The notes: generated by a model from the letters alone, not told the origin. A stretch of 64,000 bases of DNA from Pigmentiphaga sp. H8 (GCF_003854895.1 NZ_CP033966.1:1798001-1862000), one strand, 5' to 3'; counted from the stretch's first letter, positions 36,802 through 45,409 are shown. Numbers and translations are program-made.

Positions 36802-37497
36802 TCAGGCGCGCAGCGACGGCATGCGCCGCGCCACCGGGCCGGCGGCCTCCAGCATGCGCTCGAGCCACTGCGCGACCACGTCGTCGTCGGCCAGGATGGG
36901 GAAGTCGCTGACGCAGCGGGCCCACTGGAAGCCGCCGAAGACGATGTAGTCGGCATAGGCGGGGGCGTCGCCGCACAGGAAGGGCTGGGCCTTGAGCACC
37001 AGCCGCAGCGGTATCAGGCCGGCCCGGAAATCCTCGACGCGGGTGTCGCGGTCGGCGCAGGCGGCAGCCAGCGGCATGCCCAGGCGCTGCTCGCGGCTGC
37101 TGTGGAAGTAGGACAGGTCGCCTTCGTGCAGCGTGGCGGGGATATCGACCAGCACCAGGCGCGTCAGGCCGGGCAGTTGCACGGAATCGGCCCAGCTGTT
37201 GACGAACCTGGCCATGGCCTGGGCCTGCGGTCCGCCGAACAGCGACGGCGCGTCGGGATAGGCCGTTTCGAGATACAGCGCGATCTGCCACGAATCGGAC
37301 ACCACCCGGTCGCCATCGACCAGCACGGGCACGCGGCCCTGGCCCGAGAACGCGAGCTTGTCCTTTTCCGTGAAGCGCCATGGCACGGTCTCCACCTCCA
37401 GGCCCTTGTGCGCCAGCGCCAGCCGCGCGCGCCAGCAATAGGGGCTGAAGCGGAAGTCGGGATTGGCGCCGGCAAGGTCGTACAGGAGTCTGGCCAT
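36802..37497 (-). CDS. Glutathione S-transferase family protein
   Basis: The 231-residue protein has a GST thioredoxin-like N-domain with the FSPYCWRARLALAHKG helix start, GQGRVPVLVDGDRVVSDSWQIALYLE (cis-Pro loop and glutathione SDS-like motif) and an all-helical C-domain. The start ATG 37497 gives the usual N-terminus MARLLYDLAG. It resembles the lignin beta-etherase/omega-like branch more than classical forms. Substrate unknown. Confidence 0.85.
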   Translation of the reverse strand: MARLLYDLAGANPDFRFSPYCWRARLALAHKGLEVETVPWRFTEKDKLAFSGQGRVPVLVDGDRVVSDSWQIALYLETAYPDAPSLFGGPQAQAMARFVNSWADSVQLPGLTRLVLVDIPATLHEGDLSYFHSSREQRLGMPLAAACADRDTRVEDFRAGLIPLRLVLKAQPFLCGDAPAYADYIVFGGFQWARCVSDFPILADDDVVAQWLERMLEAAGPVARRMPSLRA

Positions 37498-37602
37498 GGA
37501 TCGGGTCTCGGGTGAAAGCGGGGCGAGCGACAACTATACCGCCTGCACGGGGAACGAGGCTTGCTGGCAGGTGGGACCAACCGCACATCGAGTGAGCACA
37601 CC

Positions 37603-37848
37603 ATGGGATCGAAAAAAGAGGACGAGAAACAGCGCCCGTCGAACGAGCAGGGCGTGGGACAGCTCGCGTCGCTGCCCGAGAGCACCGGCGCCGAGGAAGG
37701 TGCGCCGCCATCCAGGCGGGCGGAGCACAAGCCCGCCACCCGCTACGACGGATCGCCGCAGCCCGACCCCCGGCAGGATCGGCCCGGCCTGAGCGCACCG
37801 CAGGACGATACGCCCGCGGTGCTGGAGAAGCGGGAAGGGCGCAGGTAA
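37603..37848 (+). CDS. Small hydrophilic, probably disordered protein
   Basis: The 81-residue frame MGSKKEDEKQRPSNEQGVGQ... is rich in Glu, Arg, Pro, Ser and Asp and has no hydrophobic core. I do not recognise a family. It lies 78 bp upstream of the DUF4142 gene on the same strand. The ribosome-binding site is weak (GTGAG), so the call rests on codon pattern and context with stress-type genes. A longer start at 37561 is possible. Confidence 0.5.
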   Translation: MGSKKEDEKQRPSNEQGVGQLASLPESTGAEEGAPPSRRAEHKPATRYDGSPQPDPRQDRPGLSAPQDDTPAVLEKREGRR

Positions 37849-37926
37849 GGCGTCGCAGCCGATGGCTGCGTCGTCCGGGTACGGGGATTGCTGAGACCCC
37901 GGTGTCTTGATCACAGGAGAATTGCC

Positions 37927-38466
37927 ATGCATCGATTGCAGACCGCCGTATTGGCCGCTGCGCTGGCGTTCGGCGCCGGCTCGGCCGCAGCCGCCGACCT
38001 TGCCCGCAAGGACGCGCGCTTTCTACAGGACGCCGCCGAGAGCGGGCAGCTGGAGATCGGCGCCAGCCAGATCGCCGAGCGCAACGCCTCGCATCCCGAC
38101 GTGAAGAGCTTCGCCAAGATGATGGTGGACGATCACACGAAGGTGGACGGCGAGCTGAAGACGCTGGCTTCCAGCAAGGGCGTGCAACTGCCAGCCGAGC
38201 CTACCCGCAAGGTCCGCTCGTCGCTGAGCGACCTGCAGAAGAAAAGCGGCCCGGACTTTGACAAGGAATACGCCGACGACATCGCGGTCGATGCGCACGA
38301 GGATGCCGTCAAGCTGTTCGAGAAGGCGGCCAAGGATGCCGAGGACTCGGACGTGAAGGCCTTCGCCAGCAAGACGCTGCCCAGCCTGCAGCAGCATCTG
38401 GCCAAGGGCAAGGAACTGAAAAGCCTGGTCAAGTCCACCCAGGACAACGCCAAGATGAAGCGTTAG
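37927..38466 (+). CDS. DUF4142 periplasmic ferritin-like protein
   Basis: The 179-residue protein has a Sec signal (cleavage near GSAAA-ADLAR) and a helical DUF4142 domain (FLQDAAESGQLEIGASQIAERNASHPDVKSFAKMMVDDHTKVDGEL) with conserved His and Glu. Such proteins are four-helix, ferritin-like, and often stress-induced; function is unproven. AGGAG sits just upstream of the start. A GC hairpin separates it from convergent ogt. Confidence 0.88.
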   Translation: MHRLQTAVLAAALAFGAGSAAAADLARKDARFLQDAAESGQLEIGASQIAERNASHPDVKSFAKMMVDDHTKVDGELKTLASSKGVQLPAEPTRKVRSSLSDLQKKSGPDFDKEYADDIAVDAHEDAVKLFEKAAKDAEDSDVKAFASKTLPSLQQHLAKGKELKSLVKSTQDNAKMKR

Positions 38467-38477
38467 CGCCTGAAGAA

Positions 38478-38498
38478 ACGCCCCCCGGCGGGGGGCGT
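38478..38498. terminator. GC hairpin between DUF4142 gene and ogt
   Basis: ACGCCCCCC pairs perfectly with GGGGGGCGT around GGC, reaching the ogt stop codon. It lies between convergent genes; absence of a T-run lowers confidence as an intrinsic terminator. Confidence 0.5.
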
Positions 38499-39052
38499 CA
38501 GAACAGGCCCGGCTGGCGGCCGCTTGCGCGCGACGCCAGCCGCACGCCTTCGTGTTCCAGCAGCCAGACCTTGCGGTGCAGCCCGCCGCCGTAGCCGGTC
38601 AGGCTGGCATTGGCGCCGATGACGCGGTGGCAGGGGACCACGATGCTGACCGGGTTGGCGCCATTGGCCAGCCCCACCGCGCGCACGGCCTTGGGCCGCC
38701 CGATGCGCTGGGCGAGTTCGGAATAGCTGATGGTCTGTCCCACGGGTATGCGCCGGAGTTCGCGCCAGACGTCGCGTTGGAAGGCCGTCCCGGCGGTGGC
38801 CACTTCCAGATCGTCGATGGCCGGCAACTCGCCTTCCAGGTAGGCATCCAGCCGCCGGCGCGCCTCGCTGGGGGCGCCGCGGTCGCGCAGCGCATAGCCC
38901 TGCCTGCCGTAGTGATGGCCCAGCAGTTCATGCATGCGCGGCTGGTAGTCTTCCCAATCGACCGCCCGCAGGCGGCCGTCTTCGTCGGTCAGTATCAGCA
39001 TCTGCCCCACGGGAGTGGGGCGGTATTCCACGAGCAGTGTCAGAGTCGTCAT
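38498..39052 (-). CDS. ogt: Methylated-DNA-protein-cysteine methyltransferase
   Basis: The 184-residue protein ends with the alkyl-acceptor motif VPCHRVIG followed by LTGYGGGLHRKVWLLEHEG, and carries the helix-turn-helix segment TISYSELAQRIGRPKAVRAVGLANGANP. It repairs O6-methylguanine by irreversible transfer to its cysteine. Length matches Ogt rather than the larger Ada. Its ATG overlaps the DUF488 stop by four bases (ATGA), so the two are coupled. Confidence 0.93.
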   Translation of the reverse strand: MTTLTLLVEYRPTPVGQMLILTDEDGRLRAVDWEDYQPRMHELLGHHYGRQGYALRDRGAPSEARRRLDAYLEGELPAIDDLEVATAGTAFQRDVWRELRRIPVGQTISYSELAQRIGRPKAVRAVGLANGANPVSIVVPCHRVIGANASLTGYGGGLHRKVWLLEHEGVRLASRASGRQPGLF

Positions 39053-39426
39053 GAGGAATGGCGGGCGGTTCGCAGCAGCGCGTCGCGCAGCACAAGCGCA
39101 TGATTGTGGTCGGGGTCCTTCGCGCCGTACAGCAAGGTGATGGGGCGATCGCCGGCATCGTGCAGCAGGGCGGACAGGCCCTGCCGCTGCGCGTCGCCCT
39201 TGAGTTCGGCCGCGTAGCGTTCGTGGAATTCGGTCCATCGTTCGGGGCGATGGCCGAACCAGCGGCGCAGTTCGGGGCTGGGCGCCAGGACCTTGGGCCA
39301 TGCGTCGTACGTCAGGTCCTCGCGGCGGACGCCGCGCGGCCACAATCGGTCCACCAGGACCCGGTAGCGGCCTGATGCGACGCCTGCGTGGTCGTAGACC
39401 CGGTGCAGTTCGATCTCGGGTTTCAT
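39049..39426 (-). CDS. DUF488-family protein
   Basis: The 125-residue protein matches the DUF488 (YeaO-like) family: RVLVDRLWPRGVRREDL near the N-terminus, then FHERYAAEL and ITLLYGAKDPDHNHALVL. Two charged patches may bind nucleic acid, but no function is proven. It overlaps ogt by four bases and follows the pirin gene, forming a likely pirin-DUF488-ogt operon linked to DNA or redox repair. Confidence 0.88.
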   Translation of the reverse strand: MKPEIELHRVYDHAGVASGRYRVLVDRLWPRGVRREDLTYDAWPKVLAPSPELRRWFGHRPERWTEFHERYAAELKGDAQRQGLSALLHDAGDRPITLLYGAKDPDHNHALVLRDALLRTARHSS

Positions 39427-39437
39427 CGCAATGTCTC

Positions 39438-40313
39438 TCAAGCCAGGCGGCCGTCGCGGAAATCGCTCAGCGCCTGGAAAATTTCCTGCTGGTCGTTCAT
39501 GACGAACGGTCCGTATTGCGCGATGGGTTCATGCAGCGGATGGCCGGCGATCAGCAGCGCGCGGGCCGGTCCGCCGTGCGCGGCCAGGACGGCGCCGTCG
39601 GCATCGGGCGTGTTGGCCAGGATGGCCATGCGGCCGGCCTCGACCGTGGTGGCGCCGACGGCGACAGTGCCGCGATACACGTAGACGAAGGCGTTGTGGC
39701 CGGGGGGCAGGGGCTGCTCGAACCGCGCGTCCGCCGGCAGGTGCACGTCGAGGTAATACGGGTCGGTCGCGGGCCGCGACACCGCGCCTTCGACGCCATG
39801 GCTGCGGCCGGCGATGACCGTGGCCTCGACGCCCGAGGCGGTCCTGGCGCGGGGCAGGTCCGCAGCCTGGAAGTCGCGATACCAGGGCGTCGACATCTTG
39901 TCGCGCGCGGGCAGGTTCAGCCAGAGCTGGAAGCCCTCCATGACGCCTGCTTCCTGCTGCGGGAGTTCGGAGTGGATCACTCCCCGGCCCGCGGTCATCC
40001 ATTGCACGCCGCCGTTCTCCAGCAGGCCCTCGTGGCCGGCGCTGTCCCGGTGGCGCATGCGGCCCGCGATCATGTAGGTGATGGTCTCGAAGCCGCGGTG
40101 CGGATGGTCCGGGAAACCCGCGATGTAGTCATCGGGGTTGTCCGTGCCGAATGCATCCAGCATCAGGAACGGGTCCAGGCGGCGCTGCAGGTGCTGGTCG
40201 ATGACTCGCGTGAGCTTGACGCCGGCCCCGTCGGAGGTGGCGCGGCCGGCAACGATGCGTTCAATGTCGCGGGGACGGCTGACCGTGTCGGAAGCGGCGG
40301 GCGGAGTGGACAT
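39438..40313 (-). CDS. Pirin-family bicupin protein
   Basis: The 291-residue protein has the pirin N-cupin metal site FPDHPHRGFETITYMIAG and, later, VQWMTAGRGVIHSE; the C-cupin follows (FVYVYRGTVAVGA). It starts MSTPPAASDT at ATG 40313 behind AAGGAG. Bacterial pirins often show quercetinase activity and/or modulate regulators. It is the first gene of the run pirin-DUF488-ogt (11 bp before DUF488). Confidence 0.93.
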   Translation of the reverse strand: MSTPPAASDTVSRPRDIERIVAGRATSDGAGVKLTRVIDQHLQRRLDPFLMLDAFGTDNPDDYIAGFPDHPHRGFETITYMIAGRMRHRDSAGHEGLLENGGVQWMTAGRGVIHSELPQQEAGVMEGFQLWLNLPARDKMSTPWYRDFQAADLPRARTASGVEATVIAGRSHGVEGAVSRPATDPYYLDVHLPADARFEQPLPPGHNAFVYVYRGTVAVGATTVEAGRMAILANTPDADGAVLAAHGGPARALLIAGHPLHEPIAQYGPFVMNDQQEIFQALSDFRDGRLA

Positions 40314-40455
40314 GATGGGCTCCTTCGTAGCCTTCCAGCATAGATCCAAGTCGGCGAGGGGGGCAAAACACCCGCGTGCTTGCTCTTGATAAGGTGCCCG
40401 CCGATAATAAGCATAAGTGAAACAAATTGATAAATAGGCAACAGGGGGTATCGAA

Positions 40456-42267
40456 TTGATTCGACATTGTGATTTCTCGAATTTGCGAGTACGTGCCTTG
40501 GCCGGAGGGCTGGCGGCCGCTGCGCTGGCCGCGCTGGCTGCCTGCGGCGGCGACGGCGCCGTTCCCGCTCCGGTCGACCCCCTGCAGCCCTACCGCGACC
40601 AGGTCGTGAGTTGGCATGAATGCGATCCTGAAACCGTGGGCGGCGAATCTCCCGCCTATATCACCCTGAACAAGCGTCTGAGCTGCGCGACCATACGCGT
40701 GCCGCTCGACTATTCGAACCCCACGAAGGGCGACGCCGTCGTGGCCGTGTCCCGCGTGGCGGCGGGCGAGCCCTCGCAGCGGCTGGGCGCCATCCTGGTC
40801 AATCCGGGCGGCCCCGGCGGCGACGGCCTGGCCTGGTCGCTGAACCTGGCCGCGCTGTGGGGCAACGCCAGCGAGTCCACGACCACGGGGCAGCAGCTTC
40901 GCACGATCACCCAGCGTTACGACATGATCGGCTTTTCGCCGCGCGGCGTCGGCGCCAGCAGCCGCATGTACTGCGGCACGAGCGGCATGCTCAGGCCCGA
41001 GCACCACAGCTCGGACCGTAGCGAGGCCAACGTCGCGGCCATGCTGTTCAACGCCAATGCGCTGGGCGATGCCTGCCTGCGCAATCCGCTGGTCAAGTAC
41101 ATCAACACCGACGCCACGGTCCGCGACATGGACCTGATCCGCGAACTGCTGGGCGACCCCAAGTTCAACTACGTCGGCATTTCCTACGGAACCTGGCTGG
41201 GGGCCTGGTATGCGTCGCTGTTCCCCGAGCGGGTCGGGCGCGTGGTGCTGGACAGCTCGATGGACGTCACCGGCAATATCGACGTCAATGTCGTGATGCA
41301 GCCCATGGCCATGCAGCGTGTGCTGGACGAGTTCATCTCTCCCTTCGCGGCCCGCCATCCCGACCGCTTCGGGATAGGCACCGACGCGGCCAAGATCGCG
41401 AACGTCTACCGCGCGTTGCCAGAACCCATGCGGGTGGCGTTCGGCCAACAGGCCGGGCTGCACGCCATCCTGAGCAAGACCAACCGCGTCGCCAAGGGGG
41501 CGCAACTCATCGCCGCCGCGCGTGGCATGAACCAGGTGCTGATCGACAACCCCGGCATCGATGATTCCAGGGAGCTGGACGCGAAGCTGATGGAGTACGA
41601 GTTCGTGCCGGACTCCTTCGGCGACGACATCGAGATCCGGGGCATGGCCCAGGCCATGATCGAGCCGTATTTCCGGGCCTTCACGCCAACGCCTTCGCCC
41701 GTGGAACTCAGCACCTTCAACTCCGTGTTCAACACCGTGGTGTGCAACGACACGGTGGCCACGAGCACCGACCCGCAATACTGGGTGAAGCTGGGCAACG
41801 AGATGGCGGCCAGCTATCCCTACGAGGGCGGTTCGGTTACCCGCAGCCTGTGCGCGACGTGGGGCGGTCCTTCGGTTGCCAAGCCGCCGCTGTCGCGCGC
41901 TGGCGCGTCGGCCCCCATCCTGATGCTGCAGAGCGAGTTCGATGCCCAGACCGCGACTGAAGGCGCCCGGCGCTCTTTCGACGCGCTGCCGCAGGCGCAC
42001 CTGGTCGTGGTCACCGGCGCCTACTCGCACGGCGTGGTGCCGGAAAGCAATGCCTGCGTCGATGCGACGATCGGTACCTACTTCGCCAACGGCGTGGTGC
42101 CGGGGCGCAGCAGTACGTGCGCCGAGCCGCCGCTGCCTTACGAGGACACGGCGGCGGCTACTCGCATGGCCAAGGCCAGTGCCGGCGAGACCGAAGAGGC
42201 CGCCCAGGCGCGCGAGGCACTGCGCCGGAGCCTGGACGCGATTTCCGGCTCGGGCGCGCGGTTCTAA
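40456..42267 (+). CDS. Lipid-anchored alpha/beta hydrolase, tripeptidyl aminopeptidase (TAP)-like
   Basis: The 603-residue protein has a lipobox (LAALAAC, Cys about 30) and an alpha/beta-hydrolase fold: oxyanion loop LVNPGGPGGDG (about 115-124) and nucleophile GISYGTWLG (S243). A C-terminal TAP-like domain supplies Asp in LQSEFDAQTA and His in TGAYSHGVV. A role as an exported peptidase or ester hydrolase is likely. The start is TTG 40456 with AGGGGG upstream, unusual but the only good option. A strong terminator follows. Confidence 0.85.
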   Translation: MIRHCDFSNLRVRALAGGLAAAALAALAACGGDGAVPAPVDPLQPYRDQVVSWHECDPETVGGESPAYITLNKRLSCATIRVPLDYSNPTKGDAVVAVSRVAAGEPSQRLGAILVNPGGPGGDGLAWSLNLAALWGNASESTTTGQQLRTITQRYDMIGFSPRGVGASSRMYCGTSGMLRPEHHSSDRSEANVAAMLFNANALGDACLRNPLVKYINTDATVRDMDLIRELLGDPKFNYVGISYGTWLGAWYASLFPERVGRVVLDSSMDVTGNIDVNVVMQPMAMQRVLDEFISPFAARHPDRFGIGTDAAKIANVYRALPEPMRVAFGQQAGLHAILSKTNRVAKGAQLIAAARGMNQVLIDNPGIDDSRELDAKLMEYEFVPDSFGDDIEIRGMAQAMIEPYFRAFTPTPSPVELSTFNSVFNTVVCNDTVATSTDPQYWVKLGNEMAASYPYEGGSVTRSLCATWGGPSVAKPPLSRAGASAPILMLQSEFDAQTATEGARRSFDALPQAHLVVVTGAYSHGVVPESNACVDATIGTYFANGVVPGRSSTCAEPPLPYEDTAAATRMAKASAGETEEAAQAREALRRSLDAISGSGARF

Positions 42268-42290
42268 GCGCCCCGGCAGGAGTCTTCCAG

Positions 42291-42322
42291 CCGCCCGGCT
42301 TCAGGCCGGGCGGTTTTTTTTC
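42291..42322 (+). terminator. Rho-independent terminator of the TAP-like gene
   Basis: CCGCCCGGC pairs with GCCGGGCGG around a short TTCAG-type loop, followed by eight T. It lies 23 bp after the stop and can serve only the plus strand. Confidence 0.92.
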
Positions 42323-42334
42323 GCTCCGCGATGC

Positions 42335-42682
42335 TTACTGCTTGCAGGGGTAGGCTTCCCCCAGCGCGTTCACCAGTATCACCACGGCGGGCAGGCCGTG
42401 ATCCTGCGGCCGGCTGGCCAGCCGCTGCCGGAAGAGTTCGACCGTGCGTCCGGTGGACACATTGCCGGGCGCGCAGAACGGCAAGGGCGTTTTGGTGGCC
42501 ATGGATTGGACGCGCATGCCGTCGATCGCACCCATGACGAAGGACGAGCAGCCCAGCGAGGCCTCGCCGCCGGCGCCGGGAGCGCATTGCTCGTTCCAGA
42601 ACGCGCCCGTCCAGGGTTCGGCGGCCAGCGCGGGCTGAGCCGTCAGGGCGGCCAGGGACAGCAGGGGGACGAAGAGTTTCAT
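42335..42682 (-). CDS. Small secreted Rap1a/Tai-like protein
   Basis: The 115-residue product has a signal peptide (cleavage near PALAA-EPWTG) and the Rap1a-type pattern: C, then LGCSSFVMGAIDGMR, FCAPGNVSTGRTVELFRQRL, and a final ALGEAYPC. Rap1a is the periplasmic immunity protein against a type VI amidase toxin in Serratia. No matching effector or secretion gene lies here, so it is an orphan. It follows the next gene by 35 bp, forming a two-gene unit. AGGATCG precedes the ATG. Confidence 0.7.
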   Translation of the reverse strand: MKLFVPLLSLAALTAQPALAAEPWTGAFWNEQCAPGAGGEASLGCSSFVMGAIDGMRVQSMATKTPLPFCAPGNVSTGRTVELFRQRLASRPQDHGLPAVVILVNALGEAYPCKQ

Positions 42683-42717
42683 GGCGATCCTGGAAACGCG
42701 GATTCCGGAGGGATGGG

Positions 42718-43050
42718 TTACTTGCCGCAGCTTTCGCGCGCCTTGTCGATGTCGATCTTGCGCGTTTCCATGACGCGCACCAGTTGCGCCGTCGCGGTCA
42801 GGCAGGCATTGCCGGTGGGGGCCGCGGCGCGGGGCCGGGCATTCGGCGAACCCGGCAGCGAGGGCAGCGACGGCATCGGCGTGGGTGCCTGGATGACCGA
42901 CTGCGCGCGCGCGTCGCAATAAGCGGCCTTCAGGTCGTCGTTGCTCATGGCCTTCAATTCATCGTCGGCGCGCGGCGCGCATGCCGCCAGGGCATTGTGC
43001 GCGGTAAGCAGGCCGGCGGCGATCAGGGCGAGTGTCGGGATGGGCGTCAT
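42718..43050 (-). CDS. Small secreted four-cysteine protein, unrecognised
   Basis: The 110-residue protein has a signal peptide (cleavage near NALA-ACAPRA), four cysteines (two early, two late) and a Pro/Ala/Ser-rich central linker (about 55-80). I do not recognise a family. The ribosome-binding site is weak. It is the first gene of the pair with the Rap1a-like gene, hinting at a joint role. Confidence 0.6.
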   Translation of the reverse strand: MTPIPTLALIAAGLLTAHNALAACAPRADDELKAMSNDDLKAAYCDARAQSVIQAPTPMPSLPSLPGSPNARPRAAAPTGNACLTATAQLVRVMETRKIDIDKARESCGK

Positions 43051-43349
43051 GGCTGCAAGAGGGGGCGCGATCCTGGGGAAGGCGGCCGCCGCGTTGCGGC
43101 CCGCCGTGGCATGCCGGATAGTATATGAGCCTTCCAGGGGAACGTCGTCCCCGCTGGCTGTTCGAGCAGGGGGCCCGGGATCAATCCGTTTGGGCGTACC
43201 GCGAACGGCGCGGCGCCGCGGTGCATGCTGGTCCGATAATAATCATCAAGATAATCAAGAAAAACCCATGGGGCGGTGTGGGAGGTGTTTTCGATTCGCG
43301 AGGATAGTTTTTGATTCTCGCCATTGGCCGCCGAAACCGCGTGGGCGCG
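43051..43349. other. Intergenic stretch with no convincing gene
   Basis: This ~300-bp gap contains an AT-rich patch (about 43233-43268) but no open frame with a credible start or family resemblance. It probably holds the promoter of the minus-strand small secreted gene pair. Confidence 0.6.
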
Positions 43350-43387
43350 CAAAAGAAAACCCCGCAGACGGGAATCTACGGGGTTTG
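43350..43387 (-). terminator. Rho-independent terminator of ssrA
   Basis: On the minus strand AAACCCCG and CGGGGTTT form a stem around TAGATTCCCGTCTG (itself able to pair TAGA/TCTG-like), followed by TCTTTT. It starts 11 bases past the tmRNA 3' end. Confidence 0.88.
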
Positions 43388-43397
43388 TCAGGGGAGT

Positions 43398-43819
43398 TGG
43401 TGGAGCCGGCGGGAATTGAACCCGCGTCCGGAAGCCCTCTACAGACAGTTCTACATGTGTAGTCGATTTATTTGGATTTAACCGTGTGCTTAGCCAACCG
43501 ACAGGCCGGCACACAGCGATTCACGTAGTTTAAGCATGAACCGTGTGACCCCAGTCCATACCGATTCCCTGAAAATGACACTGCTGCGGTTCAGAATCAG
43601 CTGCTTCGGGGGTTATGGCCCTAGACAGGGATTCTTAGGAAAGTTGCCCTTCCTCCGCCCGACCCAAGGACAGATCGGTGCAGCGGCTCACCGCTTAAGC
43701 GGCGAGAGCGAAACGCTCGTCGTTGGCGTTTATTTGCGTTTCCAGTGGTTTAACGAGCTTACTGGTGCTCGACATGCCCTGTGCTGCTTCGCGACCCCCG
43801 TCGAAACCGGTACGGCCCC
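43398..43819 (-). ncRNA. ssrA: Transfer-messenger RNA (tmRNA)
   Basis: The 422-nt RNA has a tRNA-like acceptor formed by 5' GGGGCCG and 3' CGGCTCC with encoded ACCA and the G-U alanine identity pair. The 3' part contains the T-arm (CGGGTTCAATTCC). The tag reading frame at 43727-43695 encodes ANDERFALAA and TAA, the tag I recall for Bordetella. It rescues stalled ribosomes with SmpB and tags products for proteolysis. The terminal pieces pair well, so this is a one-piece tmRNA. Confidence 0.97.
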
Positions 43820-43828
43820 TTGAGGAGG

Positions 43829-43834
43829 ATTGTA
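43829..43834 (-). promoter_or_regulatory. -10 element of ssrA
   Basis: On the minus strand TACAAT ends 9 bases before the tmRNA 5' G at 43819, a fitting distance. It matches five of six consensus bases. No clear -35 is seen at 17 bp. Confidence 0.5.
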
Positions 43835-43889
43835 TCCCATATGGAGGCATGAGGCGGGTTTTCAAGAGGGCCGCCCCAGCCGGGGACCG

Positions 43890-44555
43890 TTACGCGGCCA
43901 GCAGGCGCCGTATCGCGGGCAGCAGGGCCGGGACCGAGTCGACCACGGTGTCCGCTCCCCAGGACTCGACCGGCACGTCGTTGCCGCAATAGCCGTACGC
44001 GGTGGCGATGGTCTTCATGCCCGCGGCCTGGCCGGCGATGATGTCGCGCTGGTCGTCGCCCACGTACAGGCAGTGCTGCGGCGCGACGCCGACTTCCCGG
44101 GCGGCGTGCAGCAGCGGCTCGGGATGGGGCTTGGAGTAGGCCGTGGTGTCGCCGCAGACGACCACGGCGCTGTGCTGCTCGAGCGCCAGATGGCGCACCA
44201 GCGGCGTGGTGAAGCGGGTGACCTTGTTGGTGACGATGCCCCACGCCCAGCCTTCCTGGACGAGGTTGGCCAGCAGGTCTTCCACGCCGGGGAAAAGCAC
44301 CGTGTGCACGGCGATGTTGGCGGCGTAGTCGTTCAGGAATTGTTGCTTGCACGCCTCGTATTCGGGGGCGTCGGGCGTGAGCCCGAGGGCCACGCCCAGC
44401 AGGCCGCGCGCGCCGTGCGAGGCCATGGGGCGCAGTTGCTCGTAGGGCAGGGCGGGCAGGCCGCGGCGCAGGCGCTGCTGGTTGGCGGCCGCGGCAAGAT
44501 CGGGAGCGGTATCGGCCAGGGTGCCGTCGAAGTCGAAGAGAACCAGCGGTTTCAT
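43890..44555 (-). CDS. gph: Phosphoglycolate phosphatase (HAD family)
   Basis: The 221-residue HAD phosphatase starts MKPLVLFDFDGTLADTAPDL with the catalytic DxDGT, then motif II VTNK and motif III K..HPEPLL..YVGDDQRDI. It hydrolyses 2-phosphoglycolate. The ATG overlaps the ubiG stop by four bases (ATGA), so both are translated together, a conserved arrangement in betaproteobacteria. Confidence 0.93.
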   Translation of the reverse strand: MKPLVLFDFDGTLADTAPDLAAAANQQRLRRGLPALPYEQLRPMASHGARGLLGVALGLTPDAPEYEACKQQFLNDYAANIAVHTVLFPGVEDLLANLVQEGWAWGIVTNKVTRFTTPLVRHLALEQHSAVVVCGDTTAYSKPHPEPLLHAAREVGVAPQHCLYVGDDQRDIIAGQAAGMKTIATAYGYCGNDVPVESWGADTVVDSVPALLPAIRRLLAA

Positions 44556-45277
44556 GAACGTATCGTTGCCACCATGTAATTGACACTGCTGTCGCCGCTC
44601 AGCCGGTAGATCTTCGTCAGGGGGTTGTATTCCAGCCCCTTGATGGCCACCGCCTCGAGCCCCGCCTGCCGGGCGGCGCCCAGCAGCTCGCTGGGGCGGA
44701 TGAAGTGGTCGTAGCTGTGCGTGCCCCGCGGTACCAGGCCCAATATGTATTCGGCGCCCAGTATGGCGAAGGTAAACGATTTCAAATTGCGATTCAGTGT
44801 GGAGAAAAAGACACGGCCCCCGGGTTTGACCAGCGAGGCGCACGCATGAATCACGGATTCCGGATCGGGCACGTGTTCCAGCAGTTCCATGCACGTCACG
44901 ATGTCGAAAGCGGCGGGCTGGTCGGCGGCCAGCTGTTCCACGCTGATATTGCGGTATTCCACTTTCACGCCGCTTTCCAGGCTGTGCAGCTTCGCGACTT
45001 TCAGCGATTTCTCGGCCAGGTCGATGCCGGTAACCGTTGCCCCGCGCGCGGCCATGCTTTCGGCCAGTATTCCGCCGCCGCATCCGACGTCCAGCACGGA
45101 TTTGTTTCCCAGCCCGCCCGCCATCTGGCTGATCCACTCCAGGCGCAGGGGGTTGATGGCGTGCAGCGGCTTGAATTCGCTTTCCGGGTCCCACCAGCGC
45201 GAGGCCAGGGCACTGAACTTGGCCAATTCGGCCGCATCGGCATTGACGGGCCGGGACTCCTGGGCGGTGGTCGTCAT
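44552..45277 (-). CDS. ubiG: Ubiquinone biosynthesis O-methyltransferase
   Basis: The 241-residue SAM methyltransferase has motif I DVGCGGGILAESMA, the family N-terminus ALASRWWDPESEFKPLHAINPLR, and MELLEHVPDPESV. It catalyses both O-methylations in ubiquinone synthesis. Start ATG 45277 has GGAG six bases upstream. It overlaps gph; ompA lies upstream on the same strand but is separated by a terminator. Confidence 0.96.
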   Translation of the reverse strand: MTTTAQESRPVNADAAELAKFSALASRWWDPESEFKPLHAINPLRLEWISQMAGGLGNKSVLDVGCGGGILAESMAARGATVTGIDLAEKSLKVAKLHSLESGVKVEYRNISVEQLAADQPAAFDIVTCMELLEHVPDPESVIHACASLVKPGGRVFFSTLNRNLKSFTFAILGAEYILGLVPRGTHSYDHFIRPSELLGAARQAGLEAVAIKGLEYNPLTKIYRLSGDSSVNYMVATIRS

Positions 45278-45303
45278 GACGGACTCCATGTGACGGCACA
45301 AGA

Positions 45304-45380
45304 ATGCCCCCCACGCTTGCCGCTGCGCGGCGGGGCTGCCCCCCGAGGGGGCGCTTTTTGCCTTGGGGCGGCCCGGCGGC
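45304..45380. repeat. GC-rich dispersed intergenic repeat, copy 1
   Basis: The stretch has CCCCCCACGC..., CCGCTGCGCGG, CCCCCCGAGGGGG and GCCTTGGGGCGGCCCGGCG (45360-45378); the last 19 bases recur exactly at 60002-60020. It lies between the ompA terminator and ubiG. Confidence 0.7.
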
Positions 45381-45409
45381 AAAAAAACAAACCCCGCAGA
45401 GCGGGGTTT
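45381..45409 (-). terminator. Rho-independent terminator of ompA
   Basis: On the minus strand AAACCCCGC and GCGGGGTTT form a 9-bp stem around TCT, followed by a GTTTTTTT tail. It is 54 bases beyond the ompA stop. Confidence 0.92.

Noticed and set aside
43125..43307. A short plus-strand frame between the small secreted gene pair and ssrA
   Set aside because: Low-complexity composition (IIIIKIIKK), no start signal and no family resemblance.
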